From CAVSRC01 sp963782045 (lineage in GTDB: Bacteria; Pseudomonadota; Alphaproteobacteria; Rhizobiales; Kaistiaceae), in NCBI GenBank assembly GCA_963782045.1, contig CAWAIR010000013.1, positions 62,001 through 126,000 of the forward strand: a stretch of 64,000 nucleotides of DNA. Reading direction: 5' to 3'. Every line of letters begins with the position of its first letter. Within the stretch, counting starts at the first letter, position 1. Shown here one piece after another: positions 8,498 to 16,812 of the stretch. The notes under the pieces were generated by a model. It saw only the letters and a list, made by a program, of their open reading frames with translations, was not told where the DNA came from and made no database searches. A program made the position numbers and the translations under genes.

Positions 8498-9001
8498 CTA
8501 TGCCTCCTCGTCCTTGGAGGTGTCCCCCGCCTTCTTGAAATCGTTGGGGAGGTGCCGTTCAGCCAGCCGCAACACCACCAGCACGATGACCCCGAGGGCA
8601 GTCGCGATCGCCGCGATCGCCAGCACACCGATGCCGCAGGCCATGCCCACCGCGCCGGCGAGCCACAGGCCCGCTCCGGTGGTCAGTCCATGCACGCGGC
8701 CGCGCGACTGGATGATGGTGCCGGCGGCCAGGAAGGCGACGCCGGCGGTGATCGCCCCGACCACGCGCGTCGGGTCGAGCGACAGCCAGTTACCGCTGCC
8801 GGCGCCGCGGTCGACCAGCTCGAGCGCGACGATGGTGAAGGTGGCGGCGGCGAGCGCCACCATGATGTGCGTACGCAGGCCCGCCGGCCGCGCCATGTAT
8901 TCGCGGTCGAAACCGATGATGGCGCCCAGCACCACCGCGGCGACCATGCGCACGGTGACCGCGACGAGGCCCAGCTCGGCTTCGAAGCCGCCGCCCGCCA
9001 T
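8498..9001 (-). CDS. MgtC/SapB family membrane protein
   Basis: A 167-residue inner-membrane protein with about five hydrophobic segments. The family signature is visible: LGAIIGFDREYMARPAGLRTH near residue 25, then ITAGVAFLAAGTIIQ and GLTTGAGLWLAGAVGMACG. MgtC-like proteins are linked to growth at low magnesium and to modulation of the F1FO ATPase in some pathogens; the role in a free-living bacterium is open. The true start is the ATG at 9001-8999, which shares one base with the gpt stop (TGATG), indicating translational coupling. The C-terminal MgtC soluble domain is absent, so this is the short SapB-like form. Confidence 0.85.
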   Translation of the reverse strand: MAGGGFEAELGLVAVTVRMVAAVVLGAIIGFDREYMARPAGLRTHIMVALAAATFTIVALELVDRGAGSGNWLSLDPTRVVGAITAGVAFLAAGTIIQSRGRVHGLTTGAGLWLAGAVGMACGIGVLAIAAIATALGVIVLVVLRLAERHLPNDFKKAGDTSKDEEA

Positions 9002-9513
9002 CAGCCGCTGGAGCCCTCGCCGATCGGCGGCTGGAAGGTGTAGCCCATGTCCCACGGGAAGTAGATCCAGGTGTCCTGGCTGACCTCGGTGATGAAGGTG
9101 TCGACCAGCGGCCGCCCGGCCGGCTTGGCGTACATGGTGGCGTAGTGGCACTTCGGCACCATCTCGCGCACCACGCGGGCGGTCTTGCCGGTATCGACCA
9201 GGTCGTCGATCACCAGCACCCCGGCGCCCTTGCCATCGGCGAGATCGACGATGTCCTTGCCGACCGACTTCAGCACCTGCAGGCCGCCCTGGTCCCGGTA
9301 ATCGTGGTAGGAGGCGACGCAGACCGTCTCGATCAGGCGGATGCCGAGCTCGCGGGCGATGATCGCCGCCGGCACCAGTCCGCCGCGGGTGACGCAGACG
9401 ATCGCCTCCCACTTGCCCTGTCCCGACAGCCGCCACGACAGCGCCCGCGCGTCGCGATGGAACTGGTCCCACGAGACCGGAAACGCCTTATCCGGCGTCC
9501 GTGCGTCAGACAT
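9001..9513 (-). CDS. gpt: Xanthine phosphoribosyltransferase
   Basis: A 170-residue type I phosphoribosyltransferase that converts xanthine and guanine with PRPP to XMP and GMP in purine salvage. The PRPP-binding motif VLVIDDLVDTGKTA is at residues 99-112, and the C-terminal WIYFPWDMGYTF segment is typical of the Gpt subfamily. Length fits that of E. coli Gpt (152) with a short N-terminal extension. Overlaps the MgtC-like gene by one base and follows the CinA-type gene by 19 bases. Confidence 0.9.
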   Translation of the reverse strand: MSDARTPDKAFPVSWDQFHRDARALSWRLSGQGKWEAIVCVTRGGLVPAAIIARELGIRLIETVCVASYHDYRDQGGLQVLKSVGKDIVDLADGKGAGVLVIDDLVDTGKTARVVREMVPKCHYATMYAKPAGRPLVDTFITEVSQDTWIYFPWDMGYTFQPPIGEGSSG

Positions 9514-9532
9514 GTCTCTCTTTCCCCATATT

Positions 9533-10294
9533 TCACCGGGCGCTCTGCGCGCCCCGCACCGTTTCCAGCATCGCCTTCACCGCCGCTTCCGCCGCATCAA
9601 GCCGTGCTTCGTCGCGCGAACGCAAGACCAGCGTGGTGGTGTAGCCCACCCCCTCCTGGAAATTGGGGTAGCTGCCCATGCTCACGTCGGGGAACTGGCT
9701 CTGCACGACGCCGAAGGGCGCCGCGATGTCGCCCTCCTTGAGGCCGGCGGCGAGCGAACGCGAGAGCATCGCCCTGCCCGTCTTCAGCCGCGGCGCCAGC
9801 GCATCGAGCATGGCCTGCATGACGTTGGGCACACCCGCCATGACATGGACGTTGCCGATCGAGAAGCCGGGCGCCTTGGAGACGGAATTCTCGATCAGGG
9901 CCGCGCCAGCGGGAATGCGCGCCATGCGCAGCCGCGCCTCGTTGAGGTCAGCCTTGGCAATGCGCTCAAGCAGCAGCGCGACGGCGCGCTCGTCGACGTC
10001 GATGGAAACGCCGAAGGCCTTGGCGACGGCATCCGCCGTGATGTCGTCGTGGGTGGGGCCGATGCCGCCGGTGGTGAAGACGTGGGTGTAGCGGGCGCGC
10101 AGCGCATTCAGCGCGGCGACGATCTCCGCCTCGATGTCGGGCACCACCCGCACCTCGCGCACGTCGATGCCGATGGCAGTCATGTATTCGGCGATGTAGC
10201 CGATATTCTTGTCCTTGGTCCGGCCGGACAGAATCTCGTCGCCGATGACCAGAATGGCGGCGGTGACGATGTCGCCGGCCGATGCCTCAGCCAT
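9533..10294 (-). CDS. CinA-type molybdopterin-binding domain protein
   Basis: A 253-residue protein of the competence/damage-inducible CinA N-terminal family (MoaB/MogA-like fold). The start AAILVIGDEILSGRTKDKN and the TTGGIGPTHDDITADA motif near residue 92 are diagnostic. It lacks the C-terminal nicotinamide-nucleotide amidase domain of full CinA, as is usual in Alphaproteobacteria. Proposed activities for the domain include ADP-ribose or NAD-derivative hydrolysis; the role here is not proven. First gene of the minus-strand operon with gpt; divergent from hemN, with the FixK/FNR-type box in between. Confidence 0.85.
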   Translation of the reverse strand: MAEASAGDIVTAAILVIGDEILSGRTKDKNIGYIAEYMTAIGIDVREVRVVPDIEAEIVAALNALRARYTHVFTTGGIGPTHDDITADAVAKAFGVSIDVDERAVALLLERIAKADLNEARLRMARIPAGAALIENSVSKAPGFSIGNVHVMAGVPNVMQAMLDALAPRLKTGRAMLSRSLAAGLKEGDIAAPFGVVQSQFPDVSMGSYPNFQEGVGYTTTLVLRSRDEARLDAAEAAVKAMLETVRGAQSAR

Positions 10295-10376
10295 GCCTGC
10301 TCCTTTCCAGAAGGAGCGCCCGTTTACACCCGCCGCGCCGCCCCCTCAAGCACGCGCCCAGCGGCAATGCGACAAA

Positions 10377-10390
10377 TTGCGCTAGCGCAA
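10377..10390. promoter_or_regulatory. FixK/FNR-type box upstream of hemN
   Basis: TTGCGCTAGCGCAA is a perfect 14-base palindrome and matches the rhizobial FixK2 consensus TTG(A/C)-N6-(T/G)CAA. It lies between the divergent CinA-type gene and hemN, a classic oxygen-regulated gene. Its centre is only about 30 bases from the first hemN ATG and 42 bases from the second (10426). Confidence 0.6.
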
Positions 10391-10413
10391 GGCGGTTCAC
10401 CTCCAATCCGGGC

Positions 10414-11778
10414 ATGAGCGCTCGGATGCGACCAGACCTCATCGCCCGCTACGCCGACCAGCGCCTGCCGCGCTACACCAGCTACCCGACCGCGCCCCAT
10501 TTCGGGCCGGCCGTGGGGCCCGAAACCTATGGCCAATGGCTGGCGGCGACGCCCGCCGGCACGCCGGCCTCGCTCTATGTCCACATCCCCTATTGCCGGC
10601 GCATGTGCTGGTACTGCGGCTGCAACACTTCGGTAACCCTGCGCGACGAGCCGATCGCCGCCTATGCCGAGATGCTGAAGGCCGAGATCGGGCTGGTCCG
10701 CCGCTCCCTCGGCAAGAGGCTGCCGGTCGTCCACCTCCACTTTGGCGGCGGCACGCCGACCATCATGGCGCCGGAGCTATTCCGCGAACTGATGGCCCCG
10801 TTGCGCGACACCTTCGCCTTCGCCCCGAAGGCGGAGATCGCCATCGAAATCGATCCGCGCACGCTGACCCGCGAGATGGTCGAGGTGCTGGCGGATTGCG
10901 GCATCAACCGCGCCAGCCTCGGCGTGCAGAGCCTCGATCCCGCCGTGCAGGTGGCGATCAACCGGGTGCAGAGCTACAAGCAGACCGCCGACGCGGTCGC
11001 CTGGCTGCGCGCCGCCGACATCGGCGGCATCAACCTCGACCTGATCTACGGCCTGCCGCACCAGACCGTCGCCTCGGCGATCGAGACGGTGAACCAGTGC
11101 CTGGCGCTGGATGCCGACCGCGTCGCCGTCTTCGGTTACGCCCATGTGCCGGATTTCAAGAAGCACCAGCGCCGCATCGATGCTGCGACGCTGCCTGGGG
11201 GGGCCGAGCGCAACGCCCAGGCCGAGGCCATCGCCGCGACGCTCACCGCCGCCGGCTACCGGACCATCGGCATCGACCACTTTGCCCGCACCGACGACAA
11301 CCTCGTGGTGGCCCAGGCCGAGGGCACCCTTCACCGCAACTTCCAGGGCTATACGACCGATCCCGCCGACGTATTGATTGCCCTCGGCGCCTCGGCCATC
11401 AGCCGCCTGCCGCAGGGCTACGTGCAGAACGATCCCGTCGTGCGCAGCTATTCCGAGGCGATCGCCGCCGATCGCTTCGCCACGATCAAGGGGTACGCCC
11501 TCACCGACGACGACCGGCTGCGCGCCGACCTGATCGAGCGGTTGATGTGCGATTTCCGCGTCGACCTCGAAGCGGTCTGCCAGCGGCACGGCAGTCGGCC
11601 GGACCAGCTCGGCGACGCGCTCGACCGCATCAACCAGATGGCCATGGACGGCATCGTCTACCGCCATAACGGCGTCATTGAGATCGCGCCCGATGCGCTC
11701 GGGTTGACGCGGGCGGTGGCGGCGAGCTTCGACGCCTATCTCGCCAACTCGAAGCGCACCCACAGCCCCGCGCTTTAG
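10414..11778 (+). CDS. hemN: Oxygen-independent coproporphyrinogen III oxidase
   Basis: A 454-residue radical SAM enzyme that decarboxylates coproporphyrinogen III to protoporphyrinogen IX without oxygen, in the cytoplasm. The [4Fe-4S] ligands are in the CX3CX2CXC motif at Cys61, Cys65, Cys68 and Cys70 (PYCRRMCWYCGCN). The HemN hallmark PRYTSYPTAPHF is near residue 19, and HLHFGGGTPT follows the radical SAM strand. Start is ATG 10414 (MSARMRPD); ATG 10426 is an alternative and may be favoured by the position of the upstream FixK-type box. A broken palindrome partner gene for aerobic HemF is not in the window. Confidence 0.93.
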   Translation: MSARMRPDLIARYADQRLPRYTSYPTAPHFGPAVGPETYGQWLAATPAGTPASLYVHIPYCRRMCWYCGCNTSVTLRDEPIAAYAEMLKAEIGLVRRSLGKRLPVVHLHFGGGTPTIMAPELFRELMAPLRDTFAFAPKAEIAIEIDPRTLTREMVEVLADCGINRASLGVQSLDPAVQVAINRVQSYKQTADAVAWLRAADIGGINLDLIYGLPHQTVASAIETVNQCLALDADRVAVFGYAHVPDFKKHQRRIDAATLPGGAERNAQAEAIAATLTAAGYRTIGIDHFARTDDNLVVAQAEGTLHRNFQGYTTDPADVLIALGASAISRLPQGYVQNDPVVRSYSEAIAADRFATIKGYALTDDDRLRADLIERLMCDFRVDLEAVCQRHGSRPDQLGDALDRINQMAMDGIVYRHNGVIEIAPDALGLTRAVAASFDAYLANSKRTHSPAL

Positions 11779-11857
11779 CCGCACTATTGACAAGCTTCCC
11801 GCCATGCATGGTCGTGCTAGGTATGCGTCAGCGATATGTCACGGGGGAAACAACGCA

Positions 11858-13123
11858 ATGTCGGGAACCAATTGGGCGGGGAACCTGACCTACGGGTCGG
11901 CGCGAACCGTCGCGCCGGCGACGATGGCCGAGGCGCAGGAGGCGGTGCGGAGCGCCGACCAGCTGCGCGTCGTCGGCGCGCGCCATTGCTTCAACGACAT
12001 CGCCGACACCAGCGGGCTTCACCTGTCGCTCGACCGCATGCGGGGCGTCCGGTCGCTGGACACCGTTCACCACCGGGTCACCGTCGAGGGGGGCGCCCGC
12101 TATAGCGACGTCTGTCCCTGGCTGCATGAACGGGGCTATGCCCTGGCCAACCTGGCTTCGCTGCCGCACATCACCATCGCCGGCGCCTGCGCCACCGCCA
12201 CCCACGGCTCCGGCCCCAAGCTCGGCAACCTGGCGACGGCTGTCGCGGCCATCGAGTTCATCGACGCGCGGGGCGAACTCGTCGGCCTGTCGCGCGAGGC
12301 GAACGGCGACGTCTTTCCCGGCGCGCCGGTCAGTCTTGGCGCGCTCGGCGTCATCACCGCGCTCACCCTTGATCTCAGACCGTCCTTCGCCGTCCGCCAG
12401 GACGTCTATTGCGACCTGCCGATCGGCACGCTCACCGCCAACTTCGACGAGATCATGGGCGCCGGCTACAGCGTCAGCCTGTTCACCGGCTGGCAGGGCG
12501 ACGCCATCGAGCAGGTGTGGATCAAGAGCCGCGCCGAGACCGGTTCGCCCTTCTCCGGGATCAGGCCATTCTTCGGCGCCGTGCCGGCGACCGACAAGCT
12601 CAATCCGGTGCCGACCGCCAGCCCGATCAACAGCACCGAGCAGATGGGCTCCATCGGTCCGTCCTACGACCGCCTGCCCCACTTCCGCATCGATGCCGTC
12701 CCTTCCGCCGACGGCGAGGTCCAGGCCGAGTACTTCGTCGCCAGCGACCATGCCGTCGCCGCGATCGAAGCGCTGCATGACTGGGGCAGGAATCTGGCGC
12801 CGCTGCTCGTGATCTCGGAAATCCGCACCATCGCCGCCGACGATCTCTGGCTCAGCCCCTGTTTCGGGCAGGCGTGCGTCGGCTTCCACTTCACCTTCAA
12901 GCTCGACCCGCCAGCCGTCATGGCGCGGCTGGCCGCCATGGAAGAGGTGCTGGCGCCGTTCGCGCCGGTGCCCCATTGGGGCAAGCTGTTCGCCATGGAC
13001 CCGGCGACGGTGCGCTCGCGCTACGCTGAGCTCGCGCCTTTCAAGGCCCTGCTCGACCGCCACGATCCGGCCGGCAAGTTCCGCAACCCCTATGTCGAAC
13101 GCATGATCTTCGGCCATAACTAG
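11858..13123 (+). CDS. FAD-linked alditol/aldonolactone oxidase (xylitol oxidase-like)
   Basis: A 421-residue oxidase of the vanillyl-alcohol-oxidase flavin family with a C-terminal D-arabinono-1,4-lactone oxidase domain. The likely covalent FAD attachment site is the His in GARHCFNDIADT near residue 45, and ATATHGSGPKLGNL near residue 110 is the PP-loop region typical of alditol oxidases. These enzymes oxidise xylitol, sorbitol or sugar lactones with oxygen, making hydrogen peroxide. The ATG at 11858 is used because GGGGGAA lies 8 bases upstream; an upstream in-frame ATG (11804) adds a poorly conserved leader. sfsA follows after 5 bases. Confidence 0.85.
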   Translation: MSGTNWAGNLTYGSARTVAPATMAEAQEAVRSADQLRVVGARHCFNDIADTSGLHLSLDRMRGVRSLDTVHHRVTVEGGARYSDVCPWLHERGYALANLASLPHITIAGACATATHGSGPKLGNLATAVAAIEFIDARGELVGLSREANGDVFPGAPVSLGALGVITALTLDLRPSFAVRQDVYCDLPIGTLTANFDEIMGAGYSVSLFTGWQGDAIEQVWIKSRAETGSPFSGIRPFFGAVPATDKLNPVPTASPINSTEQMGSIGPSYDRLPHFRIDAVPSADGEVQAEYFVASDHAVAAIEALHDWGRNLAPLLVISEIRTIAADDLWLSPCFGQACVGFHFTFKLDPPAVMARLAAMEEVLAPFAPVPHWGKLFAMDPATVRSRYAELAPFKALLDRHDPAGKFRNPYVERMIFGHN

Positions 13124-13128
13124 GGGCC

Positions 13129-13830
13129 ATGCGCTTTCCCGCTCCGCTGATCGAGGCCCGGCTGATCCGCCGCTACAAGCGCTTCCTCGCCGACGTCGAG
13201 CTGGCTGACGGCTCGGTCGCCACCATCCACTGCGCCAATCCCGGCGCCATGACGGGACTGGCCGAACCAGGGATGCGGGTGCTGCTGTCGCGCTCCGCCA
13301 GCCCGACGCGCAAGCTGCCGCTGTCCTGGGAGCTGGTCGAGGCCGACGGCGGCTGGGTCGGCATCAACACCGCCCATCCGAACAATCTCGTGGCCGAGGC
13401 GATCGCCGCCGGCGCTATTGGCGAGCTTGCCGGCTACGCCGCGATCCGCCGCGAGGTGAACTACGGCCGCAATTCACGCATCGACCTGCTGCTTTCGGCC
13501 GAGGGCCGCCCTGACGCTTATGTCGAGGTCAAGAACGTCCACCTGTCGCGGAAACCGCCGCTCGCCGAGTTTCCCGATTCGCCGACGGCACGCGGCACCA
13601 AGCATCTCGGCGAGCTGGCCGACATGGTCGCGGCCGGCCATCGCGCCGTGATGGTCTATCTCGTCCAGCGCGGCGACTGCACCAGCTTCCGGCTCGCCGC
13701 CGACATCGACCCCACTTATGCCGCGGCCTTCGCTATGGCGCGGGCCGCCGGTGTCGAGGCCCTCGCCTATGACTGCCGGATCAGCCCGCAGGCTATCCTC
13801 GTGGACCGGCCGATCCCGGTGATCGACTGA
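13129..13830 (+). CDS. sfsA: SfsA family DNA/RNA nuclease
   Basis: A 233-residue protein of the SfsA family, named for sugar-fermentation stimulation in E. coli. The family pattern is clear: RRYKRFLADVEL near residue 14, ANPGAMTGLAEPG, then the nuclease-like core SRIDLLLSAEGRPDAYVEVKNVHL (Asp and Glu-x-Lys residues) and GTKHLGELADMV. The fold resembles endonuclease active sites and binds DNA; the physiological role is uncertain. In many Alphaproteobacteria it is found near map, as here, with map about 1.4 kb downstream. Confidence 0.9.
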   Translation: MRFPAPLIEARLIRRYKRFLADVELADGSVATIHCANPGAMTGLAEPGMRVLLSRSASPTRKLPLSWELVEADGGWVGINTAHPNNLVAEAIAAGAIGELAGYAAIRREVNYGRNSRIDLLLSAEGRPDAYVEVKNVHLSRKPPLAEFPDSPTARGTKHLGELADMVAAGHRAVMVYLVQRGDCTSFRLAADIDPTYAAAFAMARAAGVEALAYDCRISPQAILVDRPIPVID

Positions 13831-13846
13831 GGGCGCTACCCCGGGC

Positions 13847-14452
13847 TTATGCAGCCTCCTGGCGTTCGCTGAGGATGCGGTCGATCAGGCCCCATTCCAG
13901 CGCCTGTTCGGCCGACATGAAGTGGTCGCGGTCGAGCGTGCGTTCCACCTCTTCGTAAGTGTGCCCGCAATGCTTGGCGTAGAGGCTGATGATGCGGTGT
14001 TTGGTCTGCCGCATATCCTCGGCATGGATGAGCACGTCCGATGCCTGCCCCTGGAAGCCGCCAAGCGGCTGATGGACGTGCAGGCTGGCATTGGGCAGCG
14101 CCGCGCGCTCACCCGGCTCACCCGCCATCAGCAGGAACGATCCCATGGACCGGGCCGTTCCCATGCACAGCGTGTGAACCGGCGCCTTGATGAATTGCAT
14201 CGTGTCGTACATTGCGAAGCCGCTGGTCACCACGCCACCATAGGAGTTGATGTAGAGATAGATCGGCTTCTTCGGATTCTCCGCTTCCAGGAACAGCAGT
14301 TGCGCGCAGACCAGGGCCGAGGCCGAATCGTTGACCTCGCCGTTGAGGAAGATGATCCGCTCGCGCAGAAGGCGCGAATAGATGTCGAAGGAACGTTCTC
14401 CCCGGCTCGATTGCTCGACGACCATGGGGACGAGCTGAAGCGCTTCGCTCAT
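13847..14452 (-). CDS. clpP: ATP-dependent Clp protease proteolytic subunit (ClpP paralogue)
   Basis: A 201-residue serine peptidase that forms the barrel-shaped proteolytic core docked to ClpX/ClpA. The catalytic triad is complete: Ser102 (GTARSMGSFLL), His127 (LHVHQPLGG) and Asp176 (LDRDHFMS). The usual Ala before SMG is Arg101, a variation that resembles secondary ClpP copies of rhizobia; no clpX or trigger factor gene is adjacent, which also supports a paralogue rather than the main clpP. Convergent with sfsA (16-base gap). Confidence 0.88.
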   Translation of the reverse strand: MSEALQLVPMVVEQSSRGERSFDIYSRLLRERIIFLNGEVNDSASALVCAQLLFLEAENPKKPIYLYINSYGGVVTSGFAMYDTMQFIKAPVHTLCMGTARSMGSFLLMAGEPGERAALPNASLHVHQPLGGFQGQASDVLIHAEDMRQTKHRIISLYAKHCGHTYEEVERTLDRDHFMSAEQALEWGLIDRILSERQEAA

Positions 14453-14496
14453 CGGCGAACTCCTTGTGTTCCGGATTGCTGGACGGTGTGCGGGCG

Positions 14497-14823
14497 TCAG
14501 GCGGCGCGCATGAGGCAGGTCCGGTTGTCGTTTGCGGCCGTCGGCGCCAGCCGATGGACGATCCTCAGTCGCGTGCCGCCGTCCTGCCGCGGCCTGACCT
14601 CGAACGTCACGATGCCGGCCCGGAACGGCGCCTCGTCCTCGCGCATCCTGTAGTCGATCTTCTCACCAGGGACGGAAGCGATCGGCTCGGCGTCCGCCAG
14701 ATGCTCCTCCGGCAACCACCTCTCGCGAAGCGCCGGCGTGCTCAGCGCCCGCCAGACCTTTTCGGGCGGCTCATCGAACTCGTAGTCGAGCACCAGGGCC
14801 TGCTCTTCGTTCGCATCGCTCAT
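14497..14823 (-). CDS. SRPBCC (AHSA1-like) domain protein
   Basis: A 108-residue START-like protein of the AHSA1 group. It has the usual EFDEPPEKVWRALSTPALRERWL opening, in which the Trp-Arg-Ala-Leu and Arg-Trp pair are family marks, but the C-terminal half is shorter than the usual 140-150 residues. Genes of this family are very often paired with an ArsR regulator, and here the start overlaps the ArsR stop by 4 bases (ATGA). Probably binds a small hydrophobic ligand; function unknown. Confidence 0.8.
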   Translation of the reverse strand: MSDANEEQALVLDYEFDEPPEKVWRALSTPALRERWLPEEHLADAEPIASVPGEKIDYRMREDEAPFRAGIVTFEVRPRQDGGTRLRIVHRLAPTAANDNRTCLMRAA

Positions 14824-15134
14824 TGGTCCATCTCCTTCAGCAGGCTCTTCAGGGCGTTCATGCGCGCCGGCCAGAAGGCGCGATACTTCGCCAGCCACTC
14901 GGCGATGTGCACCAGACCCTCGGAATTGACCTGGTAGCTCACGAAGCGCCCCTGCCGCTCCTCGCGGACCAGCTTGGCGCTGCGCAGCACCGCCAGGTGC
15001 TGCGACATGGCCGGCTGGCTGATCACCATGCCCTCCCGCAACGCCGTGGCGTTCATGGCACCGCCGGCCAGCTTCTCGAAGATCGCACGGCGCGTCGGGT
15101 CGGCCAGAGCCTTGAAGATGTCGGTCTCGACCAT
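14820..15134 (-). CDS. ArsR/SmtB family transcriptional regulator
   Basis: A 104-residue winged-helix regulator: IFKALADPTRRAIFEKL at the start and the recognition region SQPAMSQHLAVLRSAKLV near residues 43-60. No CxC metal-binding motif is present, so it belongs to the metal-independent subgroup commonly paired with SRPBCC proteins. The frame is open upstream to 15269, but the family start MVETDIFK at 15134 lies right after a palindromic operator (15141-15160). Represses itself and the downstream SRPBCC gene, by inference. Confidence 0.87.
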   Translation of the reverse strand: MVETDIFKALADPTRRAIFEKLAGGAMNATALREGMVISQPAMSQHLAVLRSAKLVREERQGRFVSYQVNSEGLVHIAEWLAKYRAFWPARMNALKSLLKEMDQ

Positions 15135-15140
15135 GTCAAG

Positions 15141-15160
15141 ACATAAGCACACACTTATGT
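15141..15160. promoter_or_regulatory. Probable ArsR operator
   Basis: Perfect inverted repeat ACATAAG - CACACA - CTTATGT, 7 bases upstream of the ArsR start. It is A/T rich in a G/C-rich neighbourhood and has the arm length typical of ArsR operators. Confidence 0.65.
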
Positions 15161-15267
15161 GATTCGCAAGCGGCGCGGCCGCTGCCGGCGCCGGTGGCAA
15201 TCTGCCCGTCGGCACCGCACCGCCCGTGCTTGCGCGCTCCGGCGAAAATGGCCATATGCTCGGTACC

Positions 15268-16095
15268 ATGACCAGCTACGTCGACGCCGCCGTCGGACCT
15301 CTCCGGAACGACGGTCAGGTCAAATTGTACAGTGCCGAGGATTTCGCCGGCATGCACCGTGCCGGGCGGCTCGTCGCCGAGTGCCTCGACGCCATCGAGG
15401 ACATCATGCGGCCGGGCCTGGCCACCGACGAGATCGACCGCTTTGTCTACGATTTCGCGGCAAGCCACGGCGCCCTGCCCGCCACGCTCGGTTACAAGGG
15501 CTACATGAAGTCGACCTGCGTCTCGGTCAATCACGTCGTCTGCCACGGCATTCCCAGCGACAAGCCGCTCAAGGACGGCGACATCGCCAATATCGACGTG
15601 ACCCTGATCCTCGACGGCTGGCACGGCGATTCCAGCCGCATGTACCCGGTCGGCAACGTCAAGCGCGCCGCCCGCCGGCTGATGGAAGTGACCCACGAAT
15701 CGATGATGCGTGGCATCGCCGCCATCCGGCCGGGCGCCACCACCGGCGATATCGGCTATGCCATCCAGGAGTACGCCGAGGGCGAGCGCTGCTCGGTGGT
15801 GCGCGATTTCTGCGGCCACGGCGTTGGCCGCCTGTTCCACGACGCCCCCAACATCCTGCATTACGGCAGCCCCGGCGAGGGCGTCGAGCTGAAGCCCGGC
15901 ATGATCTTCACCGTCGAGCCGATGATCAATCTCGGCCGGCCGCACGTGAAGGTGCTCTCCGACGGCTGGACGGCGGTGACCCGCGACCGCTCGCTCTCCG
16001 CCCAGTACGAGCATTCGGTGGGCGTGACCGAGACCGGCTACGAGATCTTCACCGTCTCGCCGAAGCACGGGCTGGCCTTCGCTGAAGGTGCATGA
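15268..16095 (+). CDS. map: Type I methionine aminopeptidase
   Basis: A 275-residue metallopeptidase that removes the initiator methionine from new proteins. The five metal ligands are recognisable: Asp in NIDVTLIL and DSSRMY, His in FCGHGVG, Glu in TVEPM and Glu in YEHSVGVTE. The start MTSYVDAA at 15268 gives the usual length and N terminus in Hyphomicrobiales; in-frame ATG 15256 and GTG 15226 are possible but add non-conserved residues. Overlaps radC by 4 bases (ATGA), a common arrangement in this group. Confidence 0.93.
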   Translation: MTSYVDAAVGPLRNDGQVKLYSAEDFAGMHRAGRLVAECLDAIEDIMRPGLATDEIDRFVYDFAASHGALPATLGYKGYMKSTCVSVNHVVCHGIPSDKPLKDGDIANIDVTLILDGWHGDSSRMYPVGNVKRAARRLMEVTHESMMRGIAAIRPGATTGDIGYAIQEYAEGERCSVVRDFCGHGVGRLFHDAPNILHYGSPGEGVELKPGMIFTVEPMINLGRPHVKVLSDGWTAVTRDRSLSAQYEHSVGVTETGYEIFTVSPKHGLAFAEGA

Positions 16096-16793
16096 GCACT
16101 TCGCCTGCACGGGATGGGGAGAAGCCCCACTTCCATGGCCACCGCGAACGTCTGAAGAAGCGGTTCCACGACGGCGGCGGCGCCGCGCTCGCCGACTACG
16201 AGCTGCTTGAGCTGATCCTCTTCCAGTCGGTGCCGCGCCGCGACACCAAGCCGATCGCCAAGGCGCTGCTCAACCGCTTCGGCTCGTTCTCCGAGGTGCT
16301 GAGCGCGCCGGCCGGCGAACTGCGCAAGATTTCCGGCGTCGGCGATGCCGTCATCCATCATCTCAAGCTCACCCAGGCGGCGGCCCAGCGCTTCGCCCGC
16401 GATCCTGTCCGCGATCGCCCCCTGCTCGCCTCATGGTCGGCGGTGATCGACTACTGCAAGGCGGCGATGGCCTACGAGAAAATCGAGCAGTTCCGGGTGC
16501 TGTTCCTCGACAAGAAGAACATGCTGATCGCCGACGAGGTGCAGCAGACCGGCACCATCGACCACACCCCGGTCTATCCGCGCGAGGTCGTCAAGCGGGC
16601 GCTGGAGCTCTCCGCCGCCGCCCTCATCCTCGTCCACAACCACCCCTCCGGCGATCCCACGCCCTCCACCGCCGACATCCAGATGACCAAGCAGGTGGTC
16701 GACATCGCCAAGCCGCTCGGCATCGCCGTCCACGACCACATCGTCATCGGCAAGACCGGCCACGTCAGCCTCAAGGGGCTTCGGCTCATGTGA
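16092..16793 (+). CDS. radC: RadC (JAB/MPN domain) protein
   Basis: A 233-residue protein. Residues about 10-85 are the UPF0758 helix-hairpin-helix-like N-terminal part (DYELLELILF), and the C-terminal MPN/JAB domain carries the metalloprotease-like motif HNHPSGDPTPSTAD near residue 182. Historically called a DNA repair protein, but that role was not confirmed in E. coli and the true function is unsettled. Translationally coupled to map through an ATGA overlap; convergent with the MFS gene 20 bases downstream. Confidence 0.9.
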   Translation: MSTSPARDGEKPHFHGHRERLKKRFHDGGGAALADYELLELILFQSVPRRDTKPIAKALLNRFGSFSEVLSAPAGELRKISGVGDAVIHHLKLTQAAAQRFARDPVRDRPLLASWSAVIDYCKAAMAYEKIEQFRVLFLDKKNMLIADEVQQTGTIDHTPVYPREVVKRALELSAAALILVHNHPSGDPTPSTADIQMTKQVVDIAKPLGIAVHDHIVIGKTGHVSLKGLRLM

Positions 16794-16812
16794 CGTCGCG
16801 CCTGGCGGCCGC

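Noticed and set aside
11787..11823. TTGACA upstream of the alditol-oxidase-type gene as a promoter
   Set aside because: The -35 is good, but the nearest -10-like word (TAGGTA) is too far away, about 23 bases, so I do not call it.
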